Positions 11,611 through 21,730 of a stretch of DNA of 64,000 nucleotides are shown here, one piece after another. The position numbers were made by a program, and so were the translations under genes. The first letter of the stretch is position 1; each line of letters opens with the position of its first letter. The notes below the pieces were generated by a model. The model was not told where the DNA came from. It saw nothing but the letters and a program-made list of their open reading frames with translations, and made no database searches. Origin of the DNA: Larix kaempferi (taxonomy: Eukaryota; Streptophyta; Pinopsida; Pinales; Pinaceae); the NCBI GenBank assembly GCA_027924585.1, contig BSBM01001027.1, forward strand, positions 127,001 to 191,000. The letters run 5' to 3'.

Positions 11611-11922
11611 ATGGCACAAGTGATTTCCAGCACGAGCACATAGGAACGACCCAGGGAAATGAAAATTGTCTAGGAGTAGCTGGAAATTGCATCCTCACCA
11701 TCACATATATTCAGGAAGAAATGAAGCGTCAGCCGACCTACGGATACCAGAAGAAGACCGAAGACTACACGCAGCTCGGCACAGGTTGCCGCTATAGGAG
11801 GAGAAGAGGGCACGTCAGGCGCCGCAGAGGAAGAAAGGACAACATCAAGAGGAGAGAAACAAGGTCCGATAGTAGCGGCAATACGTAGTTATGTGCCGTT
11901 GCGAAAGTTGTGGGTTGGATTA
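11611..11922 (+). pseudogene. Basic N-terminal piece of the extra 3' ORF of element 1 (uncertain)
   Basis: An ATG at 11,611 (MAQVISSTST, then a stop) opens a frame that continues, with a few TAG/TGA stops, through an Arg/Lys-rich stretch (RPTDTRRRPKTTRSS) and a Gly/Glu-rich stretch to SYVPLRKLWVGLIV and a TAA at 11,920. The basic run would suit a nuclear localisation or nucleic-acid-binding tail. It lies in a different frame from the main extra ORF at 13,187, so the two would need an intron, or an insertion between them. I recognise no domain. Confidence 0.4.
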
Positions 11923-13186
11923 ATTGTCTAATTAATTAAACAACTGATACTACCAGAACATAAATTATCAACCTGAGGAAGTCTTTTATTTCAAAGCTAT
12001 CGTGCAAGATCTATGCAAGCACAATTTCTACCTGACACTATTATCTATTGGTATGAAATCGAAACTCTTCGTAAACTAGATCACACCTTATTGAAAATAA
12101 ATCAAACCTAAAACCTATTCATAAAATCACACTGTAATTCTAACTTAAAACAAAATCAACTCTTTATGAAGCAAGATCTAATTGCATGAATCTAAAATAA
12201 GTGCTATGTTGGCCAACAATCTATCAAACGAATTAACAGGGAATCAACTATGATAAATCTAATGAATGAAAGCATGAACTAAATAATAAGCAATTCCACA
12301 TGATAACACACCTACAATCAACACTACCAGCATATGCTCAGGGAAGAGGGCCCTTCCTCCACCAAGCAGAGCTAGGTCTCCACAATGAAAGTCTACAACT
12401 CCAGAATTAAGAAATTGCAAGCATGTATTATCATAATGAAAGTGTTACAACAGAGTCTAGATCAAATCCTATAGCATAACATTACTTGCTCTTCTCCCCC
12501 CCTAATACATCAGAATGATTACATATTTATACATAAAATCCTCTCTAGAGAATGAGAAACCGAATCCCCAACTTGCGATCTGTTTCAACCAATTGCTAAT
12601 TTGTAAAATCGGATGCAACAATAAATCTATGAATTACACGTTTGGAGAACCAGCTGTATAGCTCAAATTGTTGCTTTGTTTGGCGATATCCTCTCAACTT
12701 AGGTAATTTAGGCCGTTGCGCACAAAACCCATGTACCATATTTTCGAGATTCTTCTCCATCTACCCACAAATCGCGACGCAAATCAATGTGTTGTTATCT
12801 GGCATGCGTTTTTGGTTAAGGCCATTTGATCATGAGCTGGAGGTTGCCATGTTGGACTTGGGCATGAATTTAAATCACAAATCCACATAATTAATCATAA
12901 GATGTAACCATGTTGTGAAATATCCATGTGGACGTGTGCTACCATGCCAACTTTGGAAGCTTGAACCATGAGTGCTGCTGTTGTTAATATGACAAATCAC
13001 TCCATAAACCATCATCAGTAAAATTATGCATAATACTCTTCAATTAATAAAAAATAAAGGAAAATAATCATGATTAACCACTAAAGCATCAATGGAAGTA
13101 ATATGGTATTTTATGTGCAGTTACAGCGAATGGATGGAAAATGGAATGATAAAAGGATAATAATAGGAAGAAGAGGGATGAAATAG
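11923..13186 (+). other. AT-rich gap between the two parts of the extra ORF
   Basis: No open frame is convincing. The left edge runs into TAATTAATTAAAC and the right edge contains TTTTATGTGCAG (13,110-13,121), which resembles a splice acceptor. It could be an intron or a decayed nested insertion. I found no LTR pair or target duplication to decide. Confidence 0.4.
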
Positions 13187-15793
13187 GTGTCGATAAGTAA
13201 TAAAAATAGGAACAAATCCATGACCCAACAAAAGGGAGGAGCTCAAATGATAAGACTCAACAAGAATACCAAGTACACCATCTATGAGCCAGCTACACCG
13301 AAGGGTGTCCACACCACTAGGGACGTATTGCAGCGATTGCAAAAACTGCAATACAACAATCATGATATACTTGCGTATCCAGAGTGCACTCAGAAAAAAT
13401 TTGTGGAAAAATCACATGAAGAAGGAAGCCCCATCACTAGAGAACCAGTGAAATGGGCATTGGGGTTGCAGCGCTCGGGACTATTGTCCATTATCCATAT
13501 GCCTCATTTTGGGTGATCGACAAAAGTGAATGCATGCATAAAGAAACTATTGCTATGCTTTCATGGAGGATACCTATGGATGGACACAAAGATCCCGATC
13601 ATAGTGGATTTGATCGCGCATATCACTAGTTTACCCAAGTCCGGGGTAGACCCATCGCAGTACTTCCAAGGGAAGGATAATGAAAAAAAGTTAGCTGCAA
13701 AGATGAAGGCGAAGTACGGGGTGGAGAAAAACACCCATGGATATTTGATCGACATGATCAATGATCGAGCTATAAGGCTCGCGAAGAAATTATTGGCAAT
13801 AACGATCGCAAGGAAGAATTGCCCCAATCAGTGCACATCATGGGTGATTGCATCGGAGGAGCAGTGCGCGGCTGGAGTTCAAATGAACTGGTCGCTATTT
13901 TTACTTAATGAGCTAATGGAAGATGCGGTAGTGACACAAGAGAAGGGTAATCCCTTCACATACTCGTGTATCTTACTGTTGATTGCACTGGTCGCATGGA
14001 TGGAGATGCTGCAATACCAAGGCATGGAGACAGAGATAGCAAAAGTGTGCCGAGGGGTAGGATACCAAAATTCATGGGCATTAAACCACAAGGAAAGACA
14101 AAAAGGTAACAACATTTAGTTCTTCATTTATTTAGAAGTCCTGCGCACAAAAGTGGTGAAGGTTCCGTGACTAACGGAGGCTGCAGGGAAGATGTATCGG
14201 AGGATCGCAAAGCTCGTTGTGGGGCCGCAAGCAATATTCATCCAAGTACGCGTAGATCCTAAACACCAATGGTTAACAACATAATGCAAGCTGAGCGAAG
14301 AAGAATTGGATGCCATAGTAGAAGAATGGCAAGATGAATGAAAGGTTCCAATTAGTGAAGATAAACTGTAGGATCCAGAGGATGGGAAGCCAACAGATGT
14401 ACTGAAGACACAACCTGAAACAAAGGAATCAGATGAGGAGGATGAAGGTGCGGATGACCATTCGCGCACCGCAAGCCATGATGGGGCATCAACAGATACT
14501 CGTACGGATTCGGAGCTGGAGGCCCAACGATAGGAATCCAGAACAAAGCATAGAATGGAGAAGGGTGAGGGGAGTACTACTATCGGTCTTCCCGATGAAC
14601 AAATGAATCAGGTGCTCGAGAAAATGACGACTTTGGTGGAGGAGAACCGTGCAAAATTAACGCAGAACGCGATGGGATACTTTCACCAAGTGTCGTAGTT
14701 ATTGCAGATGTTGAGCACTACAATCATGGAAACAAGGCTGCAGCCAGGACAAGCAAATCCAAGTGCGTTAGAAGTACGTCAGGTCGATGTGGATATCGGT
14801 ACTCAACGGTGGATCATACAGGTGTTACCTAGTGCAATCACGACAGGAAATGAAGTCTTGGATGCTGTGTTGCAAGGACTAGACACCATCAGCATTGAAT
14901 TAAACATGCTTCCCATGTTTATGTTGCATCGCACTCACACTGGGGTGAGCGAAGAGATCAATGACCGTGAAGCATCAGTGCATGATCAAATGGTCACTTA
15001 TAAGCAGCAAGTACGAAGCATTGAAGAGGAGGTTGAACAAATCCGTGAAGAAAAAGAGGCAGTCATGAATGAAAGAGAAAAAGTGGTGGAGGATAGAAGG
15101 AGATTGGAACATGATATCTCCATGGCATGTGAAGATGCGCCAGAAATAGGCAAAGACATGTTTGTGGAATTTAAGGCACTGAGGTTGGGTGCAATCATCA
15201 CATATCTTCAGAAAAAGAATGAAGAATTGCAAACAAGGGTCGTGTTGACCACACCACCAAAGCAGGTTGAAGAAAGGAAGAGTGCCATTGAGGAGGCCGC
15301 GACAGAGATCGCAGAATTGGAGAAAGCAACACAGAGCATTGTAGAAGAAGTGTCGCAGTTTCGGGGAAGTATCGTGCAAGATGAGTAATTGCACCATATA
15401 AATGTGTAACTTGGCGAGGCAGAGGCACAATTAGAGGCATTGAGGGGATCGCTTAAGGTGATGCCCCTACTGTTGCAAATGATGAAGGTGACATAATTGA
15501 AAGAGTTACAACATCGCGTCAATAAGGAGCAAACAAGGCAGAAAAGAAGAACAACGTAGTTGGATGAGCTGCAGATGAAAGCGGATCAATTGGCAGTCGA
15601 AGCGATGTCAGTAATGACACAATTAAAGGAAAATATGGAGAAAGTGCAGCATATAGGAGGCGAGCACCCAAAAGAGAAAGAGGTTGAAGATTGTGCAACG
15701 CTCAAAGCCACGACCAAGGAAGTTGTCGACGAGAGTAGCGAAGCCTACAACGAGTTCAAAATGCAGGTGAATGCACCAACATCACCTAGCTGA
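13187..15793 (+). pseudogene. Large extra ORF between pol and 3' LTR of gypsy element 1
   Basis: One frame runs 869 codons (13,187 to the TGA at 15,791-15,793) with no frameshift and about a dozen internal stops, nearly all explicable as C-to-T change of CAG, CAA or CGA codons. The first ATG in frame is at 13,220. Order: an N-terminal part with VHTTRDVLQRLQKL; a globular part with GGYLWMDTKIPIIVDLIAHI then TSLPKSGVDPSQYF; a hydrophobic segment YSCILLLIALVAWMEML (about 13,960-14,010); an acidic, Ser-rich linker; and a long C-terminal coiled coil (about 14,950-15,770) rich in E, K, Q and L. The globular part reminds me of plant-mobile-domain-like proteins carried by plant gypsy elements; this is a family-level impression. 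Position after pol is where Athila elements carry an env-like ORF, but I see no signal peptide. The PPT and 3' LTR follow within 40 bases. Function unknown. Confidence 0.7.
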
Positions 15794-15821
15794 GGTGGCT
15801 CAAGGGCGAGCCACAAGTTTG

Positions 15822-15832
15822 TGTTGGGGGCT
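15822..15832 (+). other. Polypurine tract of element 1
   Basis: TGTTGGGGGCT lies directly before the 3' LTR start TGTTGGCA. This is the G-rich primer for plus-strand DNA synthesis. Confidence 0.7.
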
Positions 15833-16672
15833 TGTTGGCATGGGGTTAAGGTGCACAAGTTTTGGTACATTCAACGATGAAAGGGACAACGACAAGGGTA
15901 AAGGACCAGTTGCAGAGTGGATAAACTAGTGGAAGTTAAGCAGATAATACAGAGTAATTGGTTAATTAGTTAATAGTTAATGAGTCACTCTGCGAAGTGG
16001 ACCAAGTGAGCCTATAAATAGGAGTAGAATTCTAATCCGAGGGCATCTTTTGGGTAGCATCTTGATCTATATTTTTACATCTGATTGTATTTTGATTGCA
16101 TCTTTTCAGATCACACCTTTTTGAAATCTTATCTTGAATGATTTGATTTTGTATTGGTTCTGTGGATGTGTATCCTTGACTCTGCGATGTAAGACGAACT
16201 GATGAGTAATGAGAAGGATAGTTTTGTCTATGTTTTTGTCTCTTTTAATTTGTCTGAGTGTGATCGAATATGTATCATCACAGTATAAATGAATGTATGT
16301 TATCACAACATGGTTAAATGTGGTTTATGAATGAATCTGTAATGTCGCAGTAGTGTTATGTATCTTATATCGGTTAGATATGCTGCTATAATTTGTTATT
16401 GCATAGATTTGATTAGTATGTTCTGTTGCGAATGATGATTATGTCGATATCTGGGTTACATCACGATTGAATGTGAATGATGCATGTTCTCTTATATCTA
16501 TGGAAACATGGTTCCTGCATCTCCCCTTAGATATCTCACGTGAGACCTCACTCGCTCTGTGGGTGTTGCTGGAAAGGCTAAGCCCTTTCTAGGCCGATGT
16601 CTATGGGAGATTGCATTGATTTTTGTTGACAATTGTGCAATGTGAAGCTCTATCGACAGATCTGTGTCAACA
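15833..16672 (+). repeat. 3' LTR of gypsy element 1
   Basis: This 840-bp repeat starts TGTTGGCATG and ends GTCAACA. It retains a promoter-like TATAAATA at 16,013-16,020. It is followed at once by the target duplication AAGAT (16,673-16,677). Confidence 0.9.
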
Positions 16673-16677
16673 AAGAT

Positions 16678-16725
16678 GAAGTTAAGAAGGGAAAAATTCC
16701 AATGGAAGATGAAATCTTGTGTTGA
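16678..16725 (+). pseudogene. Right part of the short ORF split by element 1
   Basis: It continues the frame opened at 3,562 after one AAGAT copy is removed, giving EVKKGKIPMEDEILC and a TGA. Short, so weak evidence on its own. Confidence 0.3.
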
Positions 16726-16739
16726 TTTGTTTGAGGATT

Positions 16740-17460
16740 TTTGTTGTGAAATCTATTTCAGGTCATCATGGAATTTTAAATCTAATTTTTGTTTTGGGAT
16801 GATTCAAACTGTGAAATTTTTATGGGATCGAGTTTAGATGCATGAGTACATGTGGTAAAAATTTTAGATGTTGGTTCACTATATTTTAAGATATATGACC
16901 TTGGGAAGTTAGGGTTTCCGAATCATCTTCAAGCAAGTCATCTTGGCATTTTTACTATATATTTTGGTATCAAAAGATTCAAATAGTTCCCCTTGGAGAA
17001 GATGAACTAGAGAGCATGAAGCACCTGTGTTACCAGTTTCAGATGCTAGTGTGCTATATGTTTGGATTTATGACCTTAGTAAGTTAGGGCTTTCGAATGA
17101 TCCTGAAATCAACTTTAAGCAGGCTAGTTTGACATTTTCACTATATCTTTTATTCTAGAAAGATTTAGACAGTGCCCCTTGGAGGAGATGAAGTAGAGAG
17201 CTTGATTAACTTGTTTAGATGTTGATCTGATATATTTTCAAAGATGTGATCTCAGGAAGTTAGGGTTTCTAAATGATTATGAAATCAACTTTAAACATGT
17301 TAGTTTGTTATTTTCTCTATCAATTTTGTTCTAGGACGTTTCAAATAGTGAACCTTGGAGGAGATGAAGTAGATATATTGAAATACCTAGGACACAAGTT
17401 TCATATATTGGGTTTCTGTATTTTCAAACATATTCTCTTTGGAAGTAAGGGTTTCTGTAT
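16740..17460 (+). repeat. ~175-190-bp leader-type tandem repeat, four units
   Basis: Four diverged units each hold, in order, a TCATCTTGGMATTTT-like phrase, a TTTCARAYWGTGAA-like phrase, a purine-rich GGAGRAGATGAA phrase, and a telo-box-like AGGGTTT (aggg at about 16,911, 17,086, 17,262 and 17,448). The same module recurs at 51,130-51,860 and directly after the primer-binding site of gypsy element 2 (20,985-21,200). That places it in retroelement 5' leaders. Confidence 0.7.
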
Positions 17461-17469
17461 AGTATGAAG

Positions 17470-17745
17470 TAGATTAGAGGCAGATTATGAAGCAGATCAA
17501 AGGTAGATTATGAAGTAGATTAGAGGAAGATTGGAGGCATATTGTGAAGATAGTGACGGTGATAGTGATAGTGACAGTGACAATGTTAGTTGTAGTGACA
17601 ACGACAATGACAATTCCACTTCTAGTTCCACTGCCAGTGCCAGTGCTAGTGCTAGTGATAGTGACAATGATACTGAGTGTGTGAAGACAGTGACAGTGAC
17701 AATATGTAGATAGTGATAGTGATATGTTGATACTCTTCCTCATAT
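17470..17745 (+). repeat. Low-complexity GA/GATAGTGACAGT-type tract
   Basis: It begins with ~33-bp repeats of AGATTAGAGGMAGATTATGAAG (17,470-17,545). It passes into GATAGTGACAGTGACAATG and CCAGTGCTAGT words that would encode Ser/Asp and Ser/Ala repeats. The open frames on both strands are by-products of the repeat. Confidence 0.7.
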
Positions 17746-17749
17746 AACA

Positions 17750-18141
17750 GTTGTAGGGCGGTGCTAGTTTGATTTGGAGCTAACTGAGGATTGGTGTCCT
17801 CTATATAGGTTGGAGCCTGTGGTTTATGGAGTGGGTGCTTCTTTCTAGTTGCAACTAGTAGAGATAGGGGGTTGTATCCTCCTTCCAGTAGGTGCTAGAG
17901 AAATCAAGGAGTGGGTGCTTTTTTCCAGTGTGTGTTGGTAAATCAATTGAATGCATTATTTGTATTTTATAAGTAAATCATTATGTGGTTTTCTCCTATT
18001 TGGTTTTTCCACATAAACTCTCTTGTGTACTATGTATTTTTAATGGTTAATGTTTACTTGTTCTATTTGAAGTTTGAAATGGTAAAAAGTGCTCAATACT
18101 GATTCAACCCCAATCCTCTTAGTATTGTTGAATATTCCAAC
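17750..18141 (+). other. LTR-like U5 remnant
   Basis: Repeated GGATTGGTGTCCTC/GGAGTGGGTGCTTC phrases lead to TTTTCTCCTATTTGGTTTTTCCACATAAA, a phrase type common near the 3' end of plant LTRs. The segment ends GAATATTCCAACA at 18,141. The same phrases occur at 52,080-52,500. No partner LTR or clear primer site was found. Confidence 0.35.
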
Positions 18142-19540
18142 AAGTTTGTGGCATGGATATGAAGTATAAAATCATTATGGGCTTCACCCATAGCTCATAA
18201 TCATTTGTGGTGTGTCCATATGAATCCATAAGCTTTCTCAAGGATATTTTCGTTGAATACCTTATCGTACAACAACTTAGCGAGGAAATAAATAAAAAGG
18301 ATTAAGTAGAGTAAGGAATATCAAGACTAGGGTTTGAAGACATTATAATGGAGGAATCCCACAACATGCATGCTTTTATTAGAGGTTAATAGGTCATATG
18401 TATTGTCATTGGATTTTGATATGTGGATAGTTTATTAGGACTTATAGCTATAGGTTATTTTTGAAGAAAATAGGTTCTAAGTTAGATACAATAGTCCATG
18501 GCTGGATAATTTTGGTTGGTTCATAGAAATTTGCTTTTGATATTGTCATTTTTGAACTCTTCTATTGACTGGTATAGTTGCAACTTATTTCATTAACTGG
18601 TATAGTTTCCACTTCTCCCTCTCCCTCTCTCTCTCACACACACATATATAATTAGTCATTCTTGTAAATAATAATAAAATAATAATTTTCAAAGCCTATA
18701 AAAAGACCATTCAAATTAATTTGAAGGAAAATTGGAATTGCTCAACAATCATAAGTTTGGGATAGCTCAAGTAGAACTCAGAGTTTCAACTTAAAAGAGA
18801 TTTGATAACTACATAAGATAGGGAGCATTAAAGGCTCAAGTAAGTTTATCATAAATATGAGATAGTAGATCTAGGAACATATTGAGAGGAGATTTGTATG
18901 CTTGTGTTTTAATGTATGATAGTTTTTTTGGTATTGTCCTAGGTTTAATATAGTCAGTGTATAATAATTTGAAATGTTTAAGTTTCAATTGGTTGCATAG
19001 TTTTAGGGAATTTTTCCTTGGTTATTTGAGTAAAGAGATTATTGTTTGAAATAAAGGGCTTCAAGCCCATGATTGTATTTATGTTGATATTGGAGTCTAT
19101 TAACTGGAATATATCATTGTTGTTGTTGGTTCTTTTTGTCTATGAAATAACTTTATGGGCTAGTGAAAACTAATGCTTCCCTTTTGATGACACGTTAGTT
19201 GCAATGCAAATATATAAAACCAATAATCTGTTGAGTAGGAGGAATTAATAGAGATACATGCACAACTTATTAGAATATGGTGTAAACAGATGAAATGTAG
19301 GAAATCAAATTAGATTCTAGAATATTTAACTTTTATTTATGGAAAATTGGTAGAACTTAGAAAAAACTATGTTCTTCTAAAAATAATATGTTACTTTTCC
19401 TCTAAAATATAATGCATTTGTTCATGTTTAGACATCAATTTAGTATATATATAATGAAATTTCTTGAAACAAATTTGTGCAATTGTATATAATAGTTGGT
19501 TCTTGTTTGACACTATATATCCATATTTTTTAATTCTAAT
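18142..19540. other. No recognisable gene; one microsatellite
   Basis: The tract is AT-rich with no supported coding frame. A compound microsatellite (CTCCCT)n-(CT)n-(CA)n-(TA)n lies at about 18,612-18,652. Confidence 0.5.
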
Positions 19541-20239
19541 TTTACATATTTTTAAAAATTAATAAAGTTCCCATGGATGGGGTGTTAGGGACGCTTAATG
19601 GTGGTGGGCATGTCGTATAGATGGCACTGCTATAGTGAAGAGATAACGTGGAGGAAATACCACTCCATAATTCTATGGTAAACATGCTAGAACCTTCGCA
19701 TGTGAGAGGGGAAGTTGGATGGGATGGGTGATAAGTTGCAGGCTCAATGAGAGATGATCGCTCCAAATCTAGTTTGTCCAATGATGGTTGAGAGTAAATA
19801 CATTCATGCTATTTAGTGGAATTTGAGTGTGAGACAAAAGGTTAATGGGACTCCGTGGTGATATTCTCAACACAAGTTAAGACCCATTTTGGTAAGCATT
19901 TAAACAATATTTTTGTTGTTAGTATATTTCTTAATTGGTTGGTTGACATATATTGTTAGGGGCTGATTCGACTAGTAATGGGAAGATTTCCTTTTTCCTA
20001 GAATCTTTCTCGTCTATATCGTTTTGTGGCAATGGTGGCTTTATTCCTTCTATGTTGTTTCCCTCATTCCATGGCAATTTAGTTTGGTTGGGATTATGCT
20101 CCCATGTGGTAATTTCTTGCTATCATCTGAATCGAGAGGGATGTCGGGCCAAGGGAGAGGCCATGGGAAATGAGGATGATGTCACATCTCCTCCTATCCT
20201 CAAGTGAAACATGATGTGGGGGAATCCCACACCAATTAA
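19541..20239 (+). other. Unidentified, possibly exonic sequence upstream of the split ORF
   Basis: An 84-codon frame at 19,953-20,207 is rich in S, F and G and matches nothing I know. Just before it, TTTTG followed by GTAAGC at about 19,889 and a TTGTTAG at about 19,960 have the look of a short intron. It may belong with the ORF starting at 20,240. Confidence 0.25.
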
Positions 20240-20629
20240 ATGGTTCAAATCCACAGAGTTGTGAAGGACCGACTCTCCAAGGATGAACTTTGGGTCAATT
20301 TTGAGAAGGAAAACATTAGTGCTAAGAGGATTGTTGAGGATATGAAACCATGGTTAAGGGAATTTGGTTACAACATGACAAGGGAGACAAAATACTACAA
20401 AACCCTCACCCTCTACTGGAAAATCAATTCCTTGCTTGGCAAGGTTATGTTGGAAAGTTAGGAGGAAAGAAATGAACTTATGCTTCAATTGGATGAAATC
20501 CAAGACCATATCAGGTAGGTGATGGATGGGAAGAACATAATTATTAAAGCCACTACTAGACTGACATTTGCTACAATAGGCCCTTCTCCAGCTCCTACTC
20601 CAGGCCATGCTATAGTTCTTGAGTCTTGT
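20240..20629 (+). pseudogene. Unidentified ORF, left part, interrupted by gypsy element 2
   Basis: A frame of 130 codons starts at ATG 20,240 (MVQIHRVVKDRLSKDELWVN) and has two internal TAG stops (20,459 and 20,516) in otherwise sensible sequence. It ends in GPSPAPTPGHAIVLESC exactly at the target duplication CTTGT (20,625-20,629). Beyond the element the same frame goes on at 26,580 for 17 codons to a TAG. Charged residues and Leu-rich stretches (LMLQLDEIQDHIR) suggest a helical protein. I cannot name it; it may be an accessory ORF of an older transposable element. Confidence 0.5.
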
Positions 20630-20968
20630 TGGTAAGCCCTAAATGTTGGCACATTACCCCCCTATATTATGGATCATTGCATATTATTGATGAATTGGGT
20701 GTATTAGTGGTAGTTGTCATTAGTATTATTATATTATTTATGTCATCTTGGTTCCATTAGTTGTAATTGTACCTCTTTTTATCCTATATATAGGAAGGAG
20801 ACCTTTTCATTTGAATAATCTTGTCTTGTCTTTTATTGTGTACTAAGTACATTATATAAGAAGTTTTCCCCCTGAAGAGGATTTCTATTCATATATTTTA
20901 TTTAGTAAAGGCGTGTAGTACTATTTCTGTTCTATATATGCTCTTTTTTGGAATTTGTTGCTTTAACA
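20630..20968 (+). repeat. 5' LTR of gypsy element 2
   Basis: Starts TGGTAAGCCC and ends CTTTAACA. A TATATATA promoter-like box lies near 20,785. Aligning the first 16 bases with the 3' copy needs no gap, which fixes the start at 20,630. Confidence 0.85.
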
Positions 20969-20970
20969 TT

Positions 20971-20982
20971 TGGTCCCAGAGC
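20971..20982 (+). other. Primer-binding site, initiator-tRNA-Met-like
   Basis: TGGTCCCAGAGC lies two bases after the LTR. It differs from the usual TGGTATCAGAGC at two bases. Confidence 0.65.
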
Positions 20983-20984
20983 TT

Positions 20985-21200
20985 GCACGCTTCCAAAGCG
21001 AGTCATCTTGGAATTTTTGCTATAACATTTTTCTAAGATATTCCAGATAATGAAATTCACAGGGGAGATAGAGGATAGAATGAGATATCTATGGTACTAT
21101 TTTTGGATCCTGAATCATTACAATTTCATATTTATACCTAATTAAAGTTAGGGTTTCTAACTAGTCCAAAAACTAATTTAAAACATGTGTTAAGGGAAAA
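20985..21200 (+). repeat. Single copy of the leader module in element 2
   Basis: The sequence GAGTCATCTTGGAATTTTTG, then a TTCCAGATAATGAAA-like phrase, then GTTAGGGTTTCTAA (about 21,139) matches the unit repeated at 16,740-17,460 and 51,130-51,860. Here it lies in a known position, the untranslated leader just after the primer site. Confidence 0.65.
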
Positions 21201-21730
21201 ATGATGATATATGGATGAAAGATCCAAATTGAGTGATACCTATTGAATCATAAAGAAGACAAATCATAGTACATTGGGTATAAATTTCAGAACTAGACTC
21301 AAAATATTGGACACATGGAAGGCCATACACTCTCTCTCTTCTGAAAAGTAAAAAAAAACAAGTGTTGGGAAAATTACCTCAACTGTTTTTTGGCACATCC
21401 AAATTCAGTTAAACCTGTGACATTGGAAAGAGGACATATTACACTAGCACATGGTGATATCTCAGACTCATAGGGGCCTAAATTTCAAGGTTACCTCAGT
21501 TGAAAGGTCGATTAGCAAATCAATCTTCAAATCAGGGTTGGAAAAAGGTACACCATTTTAAATTTGAATAACTTTTAGTAGAAGGATCTATTTAAGGTGA
21601 ACCAAAGGTGTGATTTATATTTATATTGTTAAAAATTACACCAAAAGGTAGTGGAAAAAATAACAGTCCAATCAAACCACCAAAGGCTGCATCCCTGACC
21701 TAGAATTAAACTGAAGACATATCTTTTAGG
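21201..21730 (+). other. Remaining leader of element 2
   Basis: No coding frame. This is untranslated leader between the repeat module and gag. Confidence 0.5.

Larger units (their letters stand above)
3610..16672 (+). mobile_element. Ty3/gypsy LTR retrotransposon 1 (non-chromovirus, Athila/Tat-like), complete but decayed
   Basis: The element is 13,063 bp long. It has TG...CA-bounded LTRs (3,610-4,460 and 15,833-16,672), a primer-binding site just inside the 5' LTR, a purine-rich tract just before the 3' LTR, and a perfect 5-bp target duplication AAGAT at 3,605-3,609 and 16,673-16,677. Order inside: gag with zinc knuckles, protease, reverse transcriptase, RNase H, integrase, then a large extra ORF. 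Integrase after RNase H is the Ty3/gypsy order. There is no chromodomain, and both the tRNA-Asp-like primer site and the extra 3' ORF point to the Athila/Tat side of the family. By eye the LTRs agree at roughly nine in ten positions, so this is an old insertion. Every reading frame carries stops, so it is non-functional now. Confidence 0.9.

Noticed and set aside
17531-17713. Ser/Asp-rich small protein.
   Set aside because: Entirely explained by a microsatellite-like repeat; no conserved context.
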